Assembly (NCBI GenBank): GCA_013396915.1
Contig: VWZL01001357.1
Coordinates: 441,020 to 505,019, forward strand
Direction: 5' to 3'
Source of the DNA: Stercorarius parasiticus
Taxonomy: Eukaryota > Chordata > Aves > Charadriiformes > Stercorariidae
Length of the DNA stretch: 64,000 nt
Both the position numbers and the translations under genes were made by a program. The notes under the pieces were generated by a model that saw only the letters and a list, made by a program, of their open reading frames with translations, was not told the DNA's origin and searched no databases. This document shows, piece by piece, positions 23,301-35,300 of this stretch (positions are counted from its first letter, which is position 1; every line of letters starts with the position of its first letter).

Positions 23301-26300
23301 GGGACATCCTCTGGGAAACCAACAAATGTCTCCAGAGGATCCATCTCCCAGTTTCTCTCCCCCCTGCTCCATCCAGCTGCTGCTTGTCTGGGATGCACAA
23401 CCCTGATTTTAGGAGCACAGCATCACAAGTGATCCTTATGGGTGACAGCACCATGCTTTGGCCCACTCATTTCTTGATGTGAAAAAAAGCAAGCAGGGCC
23501 TCCCAACCAGGCTCCATGAAACAGCTGCCTTGCAACCAGCCTGTGCAGCCACTGGACAAAACACGTGTCTCCTGGGCCACCAACCTGCTCATTTCGAAGA
23601 GGAAACGGTCAGCCTTGGCCATACGGTCCAGCTCGTGCTTATGCTCTTCCAGGAGGTCAATGTCACCCTTTTCAGGAACAAACTTCAGGAGCTAAACAAG
23701 GGAAAGCACACTTGTGGACATGAGGTCCATACACAGTTTTTCAGGAGCAAAACAGCGATTTATTTGCTTGAATCTACTACCTTTTCAACATGTACAGACA
23801 GTGACCCTGAGGCACCTATGAAATAAGTGTACTCACTGCCCCTGTGACCTTCCTTCCATTACCCCATCACATTAGTGTCTCTTGCTTCTGCCCTGCCATC
23901 ACTCTGTCTGCTCCAAGGAGGTTTCAACATTAGCTCTGCCAGAGGACACGTCAGAGACTCTTATTTGCTCCAGCTCTACCTGCTTGCAGATGGAAATTTT
24001 GTGCAATGAATCCTCCCACGTGTCTGCTGAAAGTGCAACTACCAGCTCAGCTTTAAGGACAGGTGACTAAAATGCTCCCAAAGGGATTCAGATGGGGTGA
24101 AAAATGGGATTCCCTTTTTGAGAACTGCACAAACGCTGAACAATCTTTCAAAAATAACCTCCTACCAAGCACAAACTTCAAGCTGCAGCCACAAAACAGG
24201 CAACTGGCTCAGCCTTGGGGTCCCAGGGCAGACCCAGGTAGTCATGGCACATGGAGGCCATGCTGCTCCCGACACTGATGCTGTGACCAAGCTGCTTTCC
24301 TGCTCCTGCAGCCCACTTGAGTGTTTTTTCAACATGCGGTTGGTAAATAATCTGGGGCCCTGACACACTTCTCAAAGCTGCGAGTTGGTCCCGAGCACCT
24401 TGCACAGTGTGGTCTTAGCATTAGGCAACCATGGAAGAGCACGGGACACGTTGCCCACCTGCTCCAGCATGTCTTTTGGGAGGTCCTCCTGCTCATCCAT
24501 CGTCAAAATAGCTCGTTTGATCTCATCGTTCGAGAGTTTCAGCCTGGGAGGTAGAGGGGGAAGGAGAGTTATTCCCGGCCCAGTAATCACGCAGAGTTGA
24601 TGAGCATTTCCTCAACACCCCTCCAAGTTGAACAGCTTAACTCCCAGCCAGCAGCAGCATTACGAATAACACTATACAGTGTGTTATGCAGGAAGATGTG
24701 TGAGACACGGCAGGACTATGCTCTGCCAAGGCACAGCCCAGAGCAGCCCTGCTGCAAACAGGGGGGGTGCCAAACCCCACCAGCCAATTCCCCCTCTCCA
24801 CACTGCAGCTGCCATTCCCTATTTTACAGTATTTTATGTAAGTATCCTAAGTAGTGTATTATACATGTATTAAAATTAAATAACTTTTATATGTAACTCT
24901 TGCCCGTACCAATGCTGCTCCTGCAGTCCCAGCACCCCCAAAGGCCACGGGGCCAGCGGGGGTCACGCTCCCTGTCGGCAGCACAGCCCAGGCTGAGCTC
25001 AGGATTCAGCTCAGCACTGCTCCTAAACCCATTGCTGCAAGCCCTAAGGAAAATTTGGCCCATTTCTGCTGTTTTTCTTGGATTTGAACATTGCCTTCCC
25101 CACCCCTCTCAGCCGCCTTCGCTGCGAGTGTCTCTCCAGGAAGAAAGAGAAAGGAATCCAAAATTTGGAGAAGCAGATGCTCAGCATCCCAGGAAACCCA
25201 CCAGCTTTTTTTCTGGGGGCAGAGTGGGGCAGAATTCAATGTGCTTCAAACACTAACAGTTGGAAACCAGCCCCCTTCCACCTTTTTCTTCCTCCACTTC
25301 ACGTAAGAGGAACTGAAGATGGAGCAGCCATCAATTACAGTTTAATATGTCTGCAGCACTCCCCGTGACCACTCCCTGCAAGGACTTTGATTGCAAACCC
25401 ACCATATTTTTTTCATGTTTTTGCATTGCACTTAATAGAATAAACCAAATGCAAAAGAGGGAAAGCCCAGAAACTCCTGCAACTCTGTCTGCCAACATCC
25501 TATCCCTTGCTCAGCTTCCAGTGATGGTTAAAGTCATTGCAATAGATATAAATAAAATAAATCCCCTGTACTTTCACGCACGGGAAAGTTCCATGGTTGA
25601 AAAGACCTGTTCATGGGCTTTAAGGAAACCTATCGTCCCAGTCTTGGTGATCAGTGCTGTCAAGGGATGCTGAAACATTGGATGTGGCTCAAAGGAATGA
25701 GCTGAAACCAGAAACAAACCCTACACTGGGATGTGAGACCTTGGAAGTCAACCTGATCAGCAGATCGAAAAGAAGATTGGGAGCTGACTTGATCACTCTA
25801 AGTAATTAAACGAGGAGGGTATTTTTCAGCCGAACATCTCTTCAGGGAGCAGACTGAGACCACGGAGCTGGCTTTTGGAAGGTGAAGCTAAAGCAGGGAG
25901 GGTGTTGGTCTCTAAGACCAGGGTAGCAAGGGCTTGGTTTAGCTTGAAATCTTTTGCTCAAGGCTGGAGTAAAGGATTGGATTTATCGAGGTATGTGGAC
26001 CTTACAGGCTTCTCAAGTAAATACTTGTTCCTTATGAGCCCCCCTGTGTCTTGTCCTGTACCTGGTCCTCTCTCACCTCGTGCTCGAGTGAGCTCCCCAA
26101 GAGAGGGTCTGTTAAATGAGTGATTTAAAATCCCACCATCAGCCAGGGGAGGAAGCTCAAAGATTGAGCTGAGCAGCGCCCAGGACAATTGCTACGGTTG
26201 CTGTACAAGGAGCAAACCCAAGATCCATGGAAAACATCCCCTCTGCTGCTTGCAGTGATAAGCAGCCATGTCCTGGGGACACCATACCTGTCCTGTATGA

Positions 26301-29300
26301 GGGCAGTGGCCGGGATGGACACGACCTCATGTTGGGTATGAAGCTGCAGGACTCCTTTTATACCCAAGCAGGGACACAAGAGCCAAGATTGCCAACAACT
26401 GTCACATCAATCCCCGACATAGTGAAAAGCAGACACTGGCTTGGTTTAGACATTTGGGGAGATCCCTGGGAGGCAAAAATGCTCCTGGGAGAAGGGGACT
26501 GGTAGGTAGCTACTCCTCATCCAAAGCCAAAGTGAACACCTAAAGCGCACACTTTCCACCAAGAGTATCTCCAGGAGGGTGGTGAAAGATGAAGTTGACT
26601 TTTGTAAGCCCTGCTTGTTAAAAGCAAAGTCAATAATAGAGCAGATTTAAGAAAAAAAAAAAAGGGGCTGAAAAAACTTTTCTCAGGAATCATCAAAACC
26701 CAGTGCCAAGAACAAGAGACTGCCCCAGCATTGGCAGAGAGCAAGCACGGGGCACCAGAAGAAAACAGCTTCTCAGACGATTTGATGGGAAAGGGGCCAG
26801 TGAAAGCTAGAAGCTTATCTATAACAACAATAATTATCATTGTTGGCAGCAGCTGTTGAACGCGAGCCGTCTGAGAGGAATGGGGTCACAGGACTTGCTG
26901 TCACAGGGATTTAAAGCCAGCAGCCCGCCGATGCGAAGTGACAACTTGCCAGCCTGACAAGCACGGGCCTATTTTGCGTGGCTTTTGTAGAGTCCCATGG
27001 ATCACGTAATATGTGTGAAGGAGAAAAACGAATTCCACTGGGAAGAGGACGCGCCCTCTTGAAAAGCCACATTCATTTGAGAAAAATGCTCCATGCCATC
27101 TTGCTGGGGAGAGGAATCAAACGAGCCATTCACTGCCAGCACACGCAGGAAGTGATGGAGCAAGGGCTTGATTTGCATCTTGCAGAAAGCAGCACTAAAA
27201 ATACAAACACGTACACAGGGAGCAAAAGCAAGGACACGGTGGTTCACTGAGGAAGACCCAATAATGCACTGACTTCGGCAAAGCATTCTCCAAAAAATAA
27301 GACAAAAAGTGTTAAAAATATCCTTGTGCTGCATTACAAGCCAGAGGAAAATCCAGTGATCTCACTGTGCAGCAATTTCTCCCAAAGCAAGAGAAGCAGG
27401 CAAAAAAATAAATGTACAGAGATAAAGTATCTCGCTGGCTGCAATCTTTCCACGCTGCAAGCCAGACAATGCCTGGTGAGTTTACAAATGTCTGGGCTAC
27501 ATAAGGAGCCAAGCTTGCAGATCCTTTCGCATGTGAAAGTCTCCTGGTCCCCATGGTGGCTGGGCGAGCAAGGTAGGAGAGCAGCGAGCCACCCAGTGAG
27601 CCCTTTGCAACGCCCGGACCAAGGACCTGCTGCTCTGCCTGGCTTAGGGATGGGCAACCAGGGCAGGCAGAGATGAAAGGGTTTGCCCAAGGTCACATGG
27701 AGTCTGGCTGGACCTGATCTTACAGAGGCCCATGGGAGCCAGCAGGATGCTTGGGCTTCACCCCAACACTGCCCTTCCTTTTAGCTGCTTTGCATCAAGA
27801 GTAAATTGCCCAAAGGGATTTTGGGGAGAGAAACTCAATTATGGTCCCTTGCACAAATGGAAGAAGGGGCAGATTTGGCTGCTGCTGCAGTGCTAAAGAA
27901 ATGCCCTGCCCAGCCTGCCCCTCTGCCCACGCATCCCTGACAGCACCATGGGGTGAACCTTAAAGCACCTCCAAAGAGCTTCCCTAGAGCCACTCGTCCC
28001 TGTAGGGCCCTGATGCTGTGGGACGTGCACACGAAAAGCTGTATGAGAGTCCTGGGGACCACCCTGCAGGGCAGGTCTGATCCTGCTTTTCCCCTAGGAA
28101 ACAACCCAAAGGGGAGGGCAGACAGGCAGTGGCCTCTGTCGTGCCCTTTTTGTGGGATTAATTACTGGCGACTTGTAAAGAAAGACATCGCTTTGTTGGA
28201 GTAGAAAGATTTGCTGGTCAGATTTGGTGGGAAATAGAGCTACTCAAGCACTTAACTCAGTAAGACACACAAAATGCCTTTGAAGTTAAGTGCTTGAGTA
28301 GCTCCCCTTCCTACCAAAGGGGCTATTTGACTGCTTAACTTTCCATTATACACTTAAACCTCTGTCTGAATTACACCAAAACCCACTCTGACTGTGCTCA
28401 GCCTAAGTACACCGAGAGCAGCCCAGCCAGTGCCCCAAATCCCATTGCTTTACTTGCTGGCTGGCTGCCATAGACATATTCATTTGCCTGTTGCTTTAAA
28501 CTCTGCTTTCATTGTCATCCTTTTTATTTGGACTGCTAGGAAGTATGAAAATCCCCAGAAACAACCCAAAGCAGAAACAGCCATAAACACGGCAATTTTA
28601 CCATTGAACGCTGCGGCACATGGCTTGCTGCACTCATCATTCCTGCTGCCTGCGGGCCGGAGGACCACCTTTGTGAGAGGTTGGAGAAGCACCAGGGACT
28701 GCAAGTTACCCACCCAGAGGGGTCTTTTTTTGCAGGCATCAGCCTCTGCATGCTTTCTAGGGAAGGAAACCAGCCGGGCTGCCCAGGCAAGGCACTGGCT
28801 CCATCAACCCATGGTCTGGGAAAACAGAATTTGGGCGCCATGGCTGCAGGCCCAACCTGCCAGTGATGCTGCTCCATCCTGGCCAGACCTGAGTGTCACA
28901 AAAGCTTCTGCACTTCCAGACAGCAGAGCAAACATTTCCGAATGGAGCTATATTTTACTGCTGTTGGGATTTTTTTTTTTCTGGGTGAGTTAGAAACAAG
29001 TAGTATTTTCTGCTGCTGTTTGGGTTTTTTTTCCAAGTAGCTAAGCTGATGGTTGATCCTTTCAGACCACTGCAGCCTGACTTCTGCTTTCTCCGAAGTC
29101 AGTCTTATTGGTGTAGTTTATCTTGCCAAAAAAGGCCCTTTTTATCCTCTTGGCAGCAAGCCAGGGATGGGATTAAATTGCTGGTAACAGGTCAGGGCTG
29201 AGCCTGCTTTGTGAGGGGTGAGCAGAAGCTTTCTCCAGCCTAACAGAAATCCTCTTAAACTACCACCAAAGAGCAAACAAAATCCAGGCTGAGAAACATA

Positions 29301-32300
29301 CGAGGAGAAATCAATCCCCTTCCCATCCCCTATAAAGGCTCAGCACTGGGCACCCCAGCCCCTCTGAGGCTTTCCAGGGCCACTGAATTGCAACATACCC
29401 AATTAATCGCATTTCCCCCCCAATGCCACCCTGCCATGAACGGTGTAACGCTATAGCTGGGTTCAGGTGTCGCTGGCTCTCCTCCCATGCTGCCTCCTGT
29501 CATTAAACTCCCCCCAGGGATAAGGAGCACTCTCCCAGCCCAGGGCAGGCAATCAAGCATCCCCCTACTCCCTGGAGGGCGAGAAGGCATTAACCATACC
29601 TGGAGAGGAGGATATTGCAATTCTGAGCTCTCCGTCCGTCTATGACCGAAAGTTCCTTGACTTTATGCCGGGAACTCAAGGTGTCATCGATAGCATCTTC
29701 CTTCTACAAAAAAACAGGGGGAAAAAAAAAAGCCTGGAGAAAAGCTGTGGGGAAGCAAAGACATTCAGTACTCTCAGCACATAGCAGTGTGATAACAGCA
29801 GACCCCCATTAATTAGGAGCGTCACCACGGGTTACGGGTAAAACCCATCGCCTGTAACTGAAACACAGAGCTGGCTTTGAAGCCACTGGTTAGAAATGTA
29901 AATATTTTCTCAGACAGGGAAGATTTAAGAATCTGCAAACACACAGGCGCTGCTGAAAAAATAAAGCTGGGCTTTCTTAGCACACATATTTGTGATACTT
30001 CATTAAATCCTCCCATGAAATATTTCATTACGGGCTGCTGCACACACTCAGCATCACTCTTGTTCTTCACTTGCTCCAAACATCTTCAGTCGCCCTTCAC
30101 GCATCAGTCCTCCTGAGCAAGCTAACCAAGACAAGCTACCAGACTCACAAACACAACCTGCAGCATTGTGCAGCTCTTTCAGTGAAATTCTCCCAAAAGA
30201 AGGGATTTGAAAGCAGGAATCGGTGTGGTATAAGCACCTACATCTCCCAAGCAGCTTAAATACATTACCTTCAAATGAGTAAGAACGTATTAAATTGCAG
30301 TGTTGGGCGAATGGACAGATGTACATAACAGCAATTTTGCAGGGTTGCCCAAGGGGTTCATGTTGCCCCTGGTTTTAATTTACCATATCACGTGTTTTAG
30401 TAAGGTAATGGATTAAAAGCCAGCTATTCAATCCTTCTGGAAGGAACACAACCTGGAGATGCAAGGTCCCACGTGCTGAAGATCCGCACTAAACGTCTGT
30501 AAGTGCCGGAGAGCTGGCACACAGCCATTGCACAGGTTGAGAGTGAGAACAGAAGTTCCCATTTTTCACTTTTTTTCCTCATTTGAAAGCAAAAAAAACA
30601 GCTATGAGAAGCGCGAAGCTGCCAGTACAGGTGGCATAGAGTGAAGGCAGTGACAGGTGAAGGAAGGTAAGCCCCAAGCCACCTACCATCAGCTGCCCCT
30701 CTCATGTGCCTTGCCTGCTCTGACCACGATGAAACAGAGAGCTTCAACCCATAGGTATGAATTTATTTATTTCCATCTTTTGAAAAGCGAAGATGCCTAG
30801 TGGTAGGAGCTTCTCTGTGTTAAGCCGCATCTGAAAATTCAACCCTTGGACACAGGTTGGCTCCGAAGTCCAGCTAGACAGCAGAGAGGACAGCTTTGTA
30901 CTTACCAGCCTCCCCGGCATGCTCTCTGATTTAACCCCCGCTTTGCCACACATTAACCCCCTCGCAGCACCATGTGTCCCCCATGTCCCCAGCCCCATGC
31001 TGCACTTGCTGCTTGCAGGCACTGGGCTCCTGCGGATGCTCTCTTACCTGTCTGGAGTTACCGTTCACAAAGAAGTCCTACAGCCATAGCAGAAGCATGG
31101 AAAAAGGCAGTAAAAACACATCTCAGCAAAACCAAAAGAATTTGAAGCACAGACAAGGGAAGGGTGCAACATGGGGGACTTGGCAGCACAGGGAAGCACT
31201 CAGGGTCTGCCCGCACTGAAACAGGGGGAGATGCACATGAAAATGTGTTGAGGATTGAAAGATATGCAGAAACCCCTGGTGTGGACTGGCAGGAAAGGGA
31301 GAGGCAGCTCCACGAATGGATCAGGTCAAGGTACTCCTGTGCAAGGAGGTGAGGAGGGGACGTGGGACGAGGTGGGAGGATGCTGGCCGAGTCCTGCTGC
31401 TGCTCTGTGCAAGAGTCAGCGAGCGCTGGCCCAAAGGTACAGCACCGCTCAGTCCACCATGCCGGGGAAGAAAATTGCTAGTTTTTGTCAATCCAAGAGA
31501 CTGAAATGCCAACGTGACTGCCAGGAAAAACAGAGCTTTCAAGTGGAAATAATGAGAGGCTCATCCCGGAGCAAATTTGGCTGCAGCAAAACTTTACCAT
31601 TTGCCATGGCAACATGTTTCCCCTTGAATTCTACTCCAACAGGGACAACCCCCCTTCTCCAGGGCTTGGCAGCCTGGCCAAATGCCACCCCAACTCCCCA
31701 CCGGTGCCACGCTCCTTCAAAGACCTGGTTGTCCTGTCACGTTTCTCCCACCAGCCTGGAAACGTATGCAGCAAAGTCAGCACCACACACATGTGCACAG
31801 ACACATGGGGGTTTTCCCTCCTCGTTCCCTGGACTGCATCTTATTTTTTTTGTGTGCTTGGCTCAAGAGACCATGAAGCACCTCTGTGATACGGGGGGAG
31901 GTTTCAGAGATGCAAAAATGGTTCATTTTATTCTTTTTTTTTGAAAATAGAAGGCAGGCAATGAGCAGAAGAGGCAGGTGGGTCTAAATGTAATTGGTTT
32001 ACAAGGGTGGGGTGTGCTGGGGTGGCTGATGGCCCACATGCCTGGTTGGAGTCAGTCATCCCCGAACACAGCCCCATCACTGCTGCCTTCTTAAAGGAAA
32101 CCTTGTTTACGTCGGTTTTCCCCTGACCAGTTACTGAGGCTGGATCAGCCCAGGACCTACACATGCCTCTGGGCAGGAGGATGGGAAAGGGCTCCCTTAG
32201 ATGCCAGTGAACACAGGGGCCAAGCTGTGCCAATTGCAAGCCCTGTGGCTAAAAACCAATGTGTCAGGCTTTCCTTGAGCCCACAGAAATGCTGTGGGTA

Positions 32301-35300
32301 AGGAGTGGAACAAGACGTGCCAGGAGGCAAAGAAACAGCCAAGAAAAGGCTGAGGGAGGGGTGCCCATGGGGTGTGGTACATGCACCATGGTGTGGTGCC
32401 GCGCCGAATGGTTCCCTGAGGCAGTGCTGCACCCACCTGCACAGAAACACGTGTTGAAGAGCTGCCACGACCATGCCCAGGAGCAGAGCTCCAGCAATGC
32501 AACCATACTAGGGGCTTTGCAAAGCAAGAGGGACCTGCAGACCCTGAATAAGGACACCCAAGCTGCCACTGCTGTACTTTGGGGAGGTTAGATGAAAAAT
32601 TCTATGATTTAGCTAGGTATGAGGCTGTTGCAAAGACAGAATTTGACTCTGTGGATCAGTTAACGTTGAGGATCGGTGTTTCTTAAAGCAGCCTCTTCCC
32701 AGCAGGCTCCTTCATGGGACAGGCACAAAGCATACCCACAAGCTGCAATGGTTATCTTGTTCATTTAACTGGTCCTTATTAGGAAGCCCTCCCTCCATCC
32801 TGATGCTCAGACCTGCTCCACAGTGCTCAGACCTGCTCCACACTGTTGAAGAGGAGAAGGACATGGTGGTCCTCCTGCAGTCTCTTGCTCCAGGAGAGGG
32901 AAGGCTCCTCAGGCATTAAGGCAGAGAAAAGGCTCTTTACAAAAAACCTCCCTCTCTGCCTCAAAACAGCTCATTCCTGCCCCTTTCCCTCGCACAAACT
33001 GTGATCCAGCCTCTGCTGCAGGATGGTGCTGTAAGAAGTAGTAGCTTTAAATCTGCTGTCACTGTTCCCACAAACATTCCCCACCCTTGTTGCCACTGGC
33101 CCCTGCACAGGTCACTCTTGCTTGCACAGAGGAGCTGGAGGCTTTTCTTCTTTCATCCTTTTTTGGGAGATGAATTCTTTCCCAGCTCACTACTAAGCCC
33201 CTGGTTCCACAACACGTATTTTTTCCACTTCGCCCTGGCTCTTTTACATCATTCACCACTGAGGGACCTGCCAGGATTGCCCCAGCTGTGGCTCTGTCTC
33301 TTATCAGCATCACTCCCAGCCTCTTCCCCTTGCACGCTCTCAAAACATCTCCAATGGAGGCGCAGACCCTTGTGGAGCACGTATAAGCCCTGATAGCCCT
33401 AGACTTGCTTTCCTCCATCACCACATGCACGTCCTTAAGCTGCTACCCCCAGTCCTGCCGGGTCTTCATGCCACAGCCTGAAATGCAAAGCTCCTGCAGC
33501 TTTTTCTGTTATATCTAGCAAGACTGGTAAGCGCTGGTATCTCACGCAGCTGCAGGGATGAGGACATCTGCAGAGCTTTGGCAGGAAGGCCCTGGGGGGG
33601 ATATGGGCTCTCCTGACAGTGCAGGGCAGGGATGCTCCCAGGCTGAGCCCCAGGAAGCCCAGAGGGCTCCTGTCTTCCCCATGTGGAAAGAGCCTTTCTT
33701 GAGAGCTATGGAGCTCACTTTATAGCCTGCATTTACATCCCAGCCTGTGATGTGGGAAAAGCATTTAAAGAGACGCTTTAAAATTAAGTACATCGTTAAG
33801 TCTCGGGTCTGTGCACTACTTAGAGATTCCCAGGCATTATGGCAATAAAACCAGCCAAATCCCATCAACAGCCCCACAACAGCCACTTGGAGGGGGCTCA
33901 GAGAGCTCTCTGCGCCACACACACGTCTGCACGCTGTCCCCACACCCTGTGGGAGCACCTGCCACAGTGATGCACCACCCGGCCATGCGGTTTCAGAGTC
34001 CCGGTTTGCTTGGGGCGTGGGCGGACAGGCAGCCCCCGATGCCCCAGGTCCTGTGAATGTTGTGTCTCAGGGCAAGTGAGAGGTGCGATCGGCGAGCAAG
34101 TGATTTTTGGCCAAGGGCTCAAGACAGGGAGCAGGGAGGAGAAATCCCTGCTCCTCCCTTGCTTGCTCAGGACCGAAACCAACTTTTGCTAGAGCTCGAA
34201 AACACTGTGAGTTATTAAGGCATTAGTTCATTGTCCTTCCTCAAAGGGACAGGCTATTTGCATGGAGCTTCCCCAGCCTCCCACCATGTGCAAAGTGCCT
34301 CATGCTGTACAGGTGTGATCTCAAGGAGTGCATCTAATCCCATGTGCTGGGGCGTGCACGGCAGCTGTCTGCAGGGTCGTACTGACAGTGACGCTGGGGC
34401 ACACAGCCAGGCACCCTCTCCCCACACTGGGACTGCAAGTGGGGGGTATCCTTGGAACTTGCACACGAGCAATCACATGCCCAGGGAGATCTGTCCTATC
34501 ACTCGACTCACACAAAATGGTGCTATCACAAAGCCGGGGTGAGCCACAAGGAATTTGTGCATCGTGCTCCCAAGAGTGACTCCAGCCCCAGCAGCATCTC
34601 ATGGGGGGGATTTCACCTCCTCTTTCCCTATTCCCCTTCCAGACACTCTCACAGCATCTTCTGTCAATCCCACTCCAGTCCCTGGCTCCCACTTTTAGCT
34701 CCCTTTTGGTTCTCATCCCATCTAGGGTCAAAGCCCATGTCACAGATCTCCTTGCAGCATCTCTCCCTTCTTGCTGGTTCTAAACCTAATGAGCCACTTT
34801 ACCCTGCAAGACCTCAGCCAAGCCAAATTATTTTTAAATTCCTGCCTGGCAATAATGTGCAGCACACCAGGTGATTCATGGACTTGGGCAGGCAAGCCAG
34901 AGGGCAAACCATCCCGCTGACACACCAGGTTTCTATTCTTGCTTCCCTTCGATTTCCATCTCATCTTCAGGTGTGCCCTTCAGTAGGCATGAGTTAAACT
35001 CCAAAAATCCTAGGGAAAAGAGACAGCACTATGGTCACCTATTCCCGAAACACACTGGGCAGCACGTACCTCTGGTGGGTTACTCTTGATATTTGCCCTG
35101 CTCTAATCCGCCCTGATTTTTCCCTCAATTAGCCTCTGGAAGAGATTAAACTCTTACATTGCCTAAGGAGCTTATGTGTCAAGTCCACTCCTTTCCAGCA
35201 CCATCCCTCTGCCTGAGCCTGGCAAGACCAAGACAAGCTATCCTGTCCTCCCAGCAATGAAGCCAGACATTAAGCAGGTGAACACAACTTTTCCAGCCTC

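Larger units (their letters stand above)
14305..24458 (-). other. DAAM1 introns in the 3' half of FH2 (14.3-24.5 kb)
   Basis: The introns between the exons listed here are 14305-14744, 14916-17535, 17668-18316, 18378-20501, 20610-21362, 21532-21765, 21855-23584 and 23692-24458. I see no other coding potential. An old interspersed repeat is likely at about 19800-19925. A short imperfect inverted repeat (AGCTCCTCTCC arms) lies at about 16798-16827. Confidence 0.7.
24544..31047 (-). other. DAAM1 introns flanking the 29.6 kb exon
   Basis: Introns 24544-29599 and 29704-31047 show no further exon that I can fit to the protein. The first holds a strong inverted repeat at 28223-28318. Poly-A/T tracts occur near 26650 and 28970. 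ORFs up to 199 codons are present but without family resemblance. Confidence 0.65.

Noticed and set aside
28394..28993. 199-codon plus-strand ORF
   Set aside because: No recognisable protein; ends in a poly-T-derived Phe run; intronic.
31255..31944. 229-codon plus-strand ORF in a DAAM1 intron
   Set aside because: No domain, no repeat of family character, no promoter or splice evidence; composition looks random.
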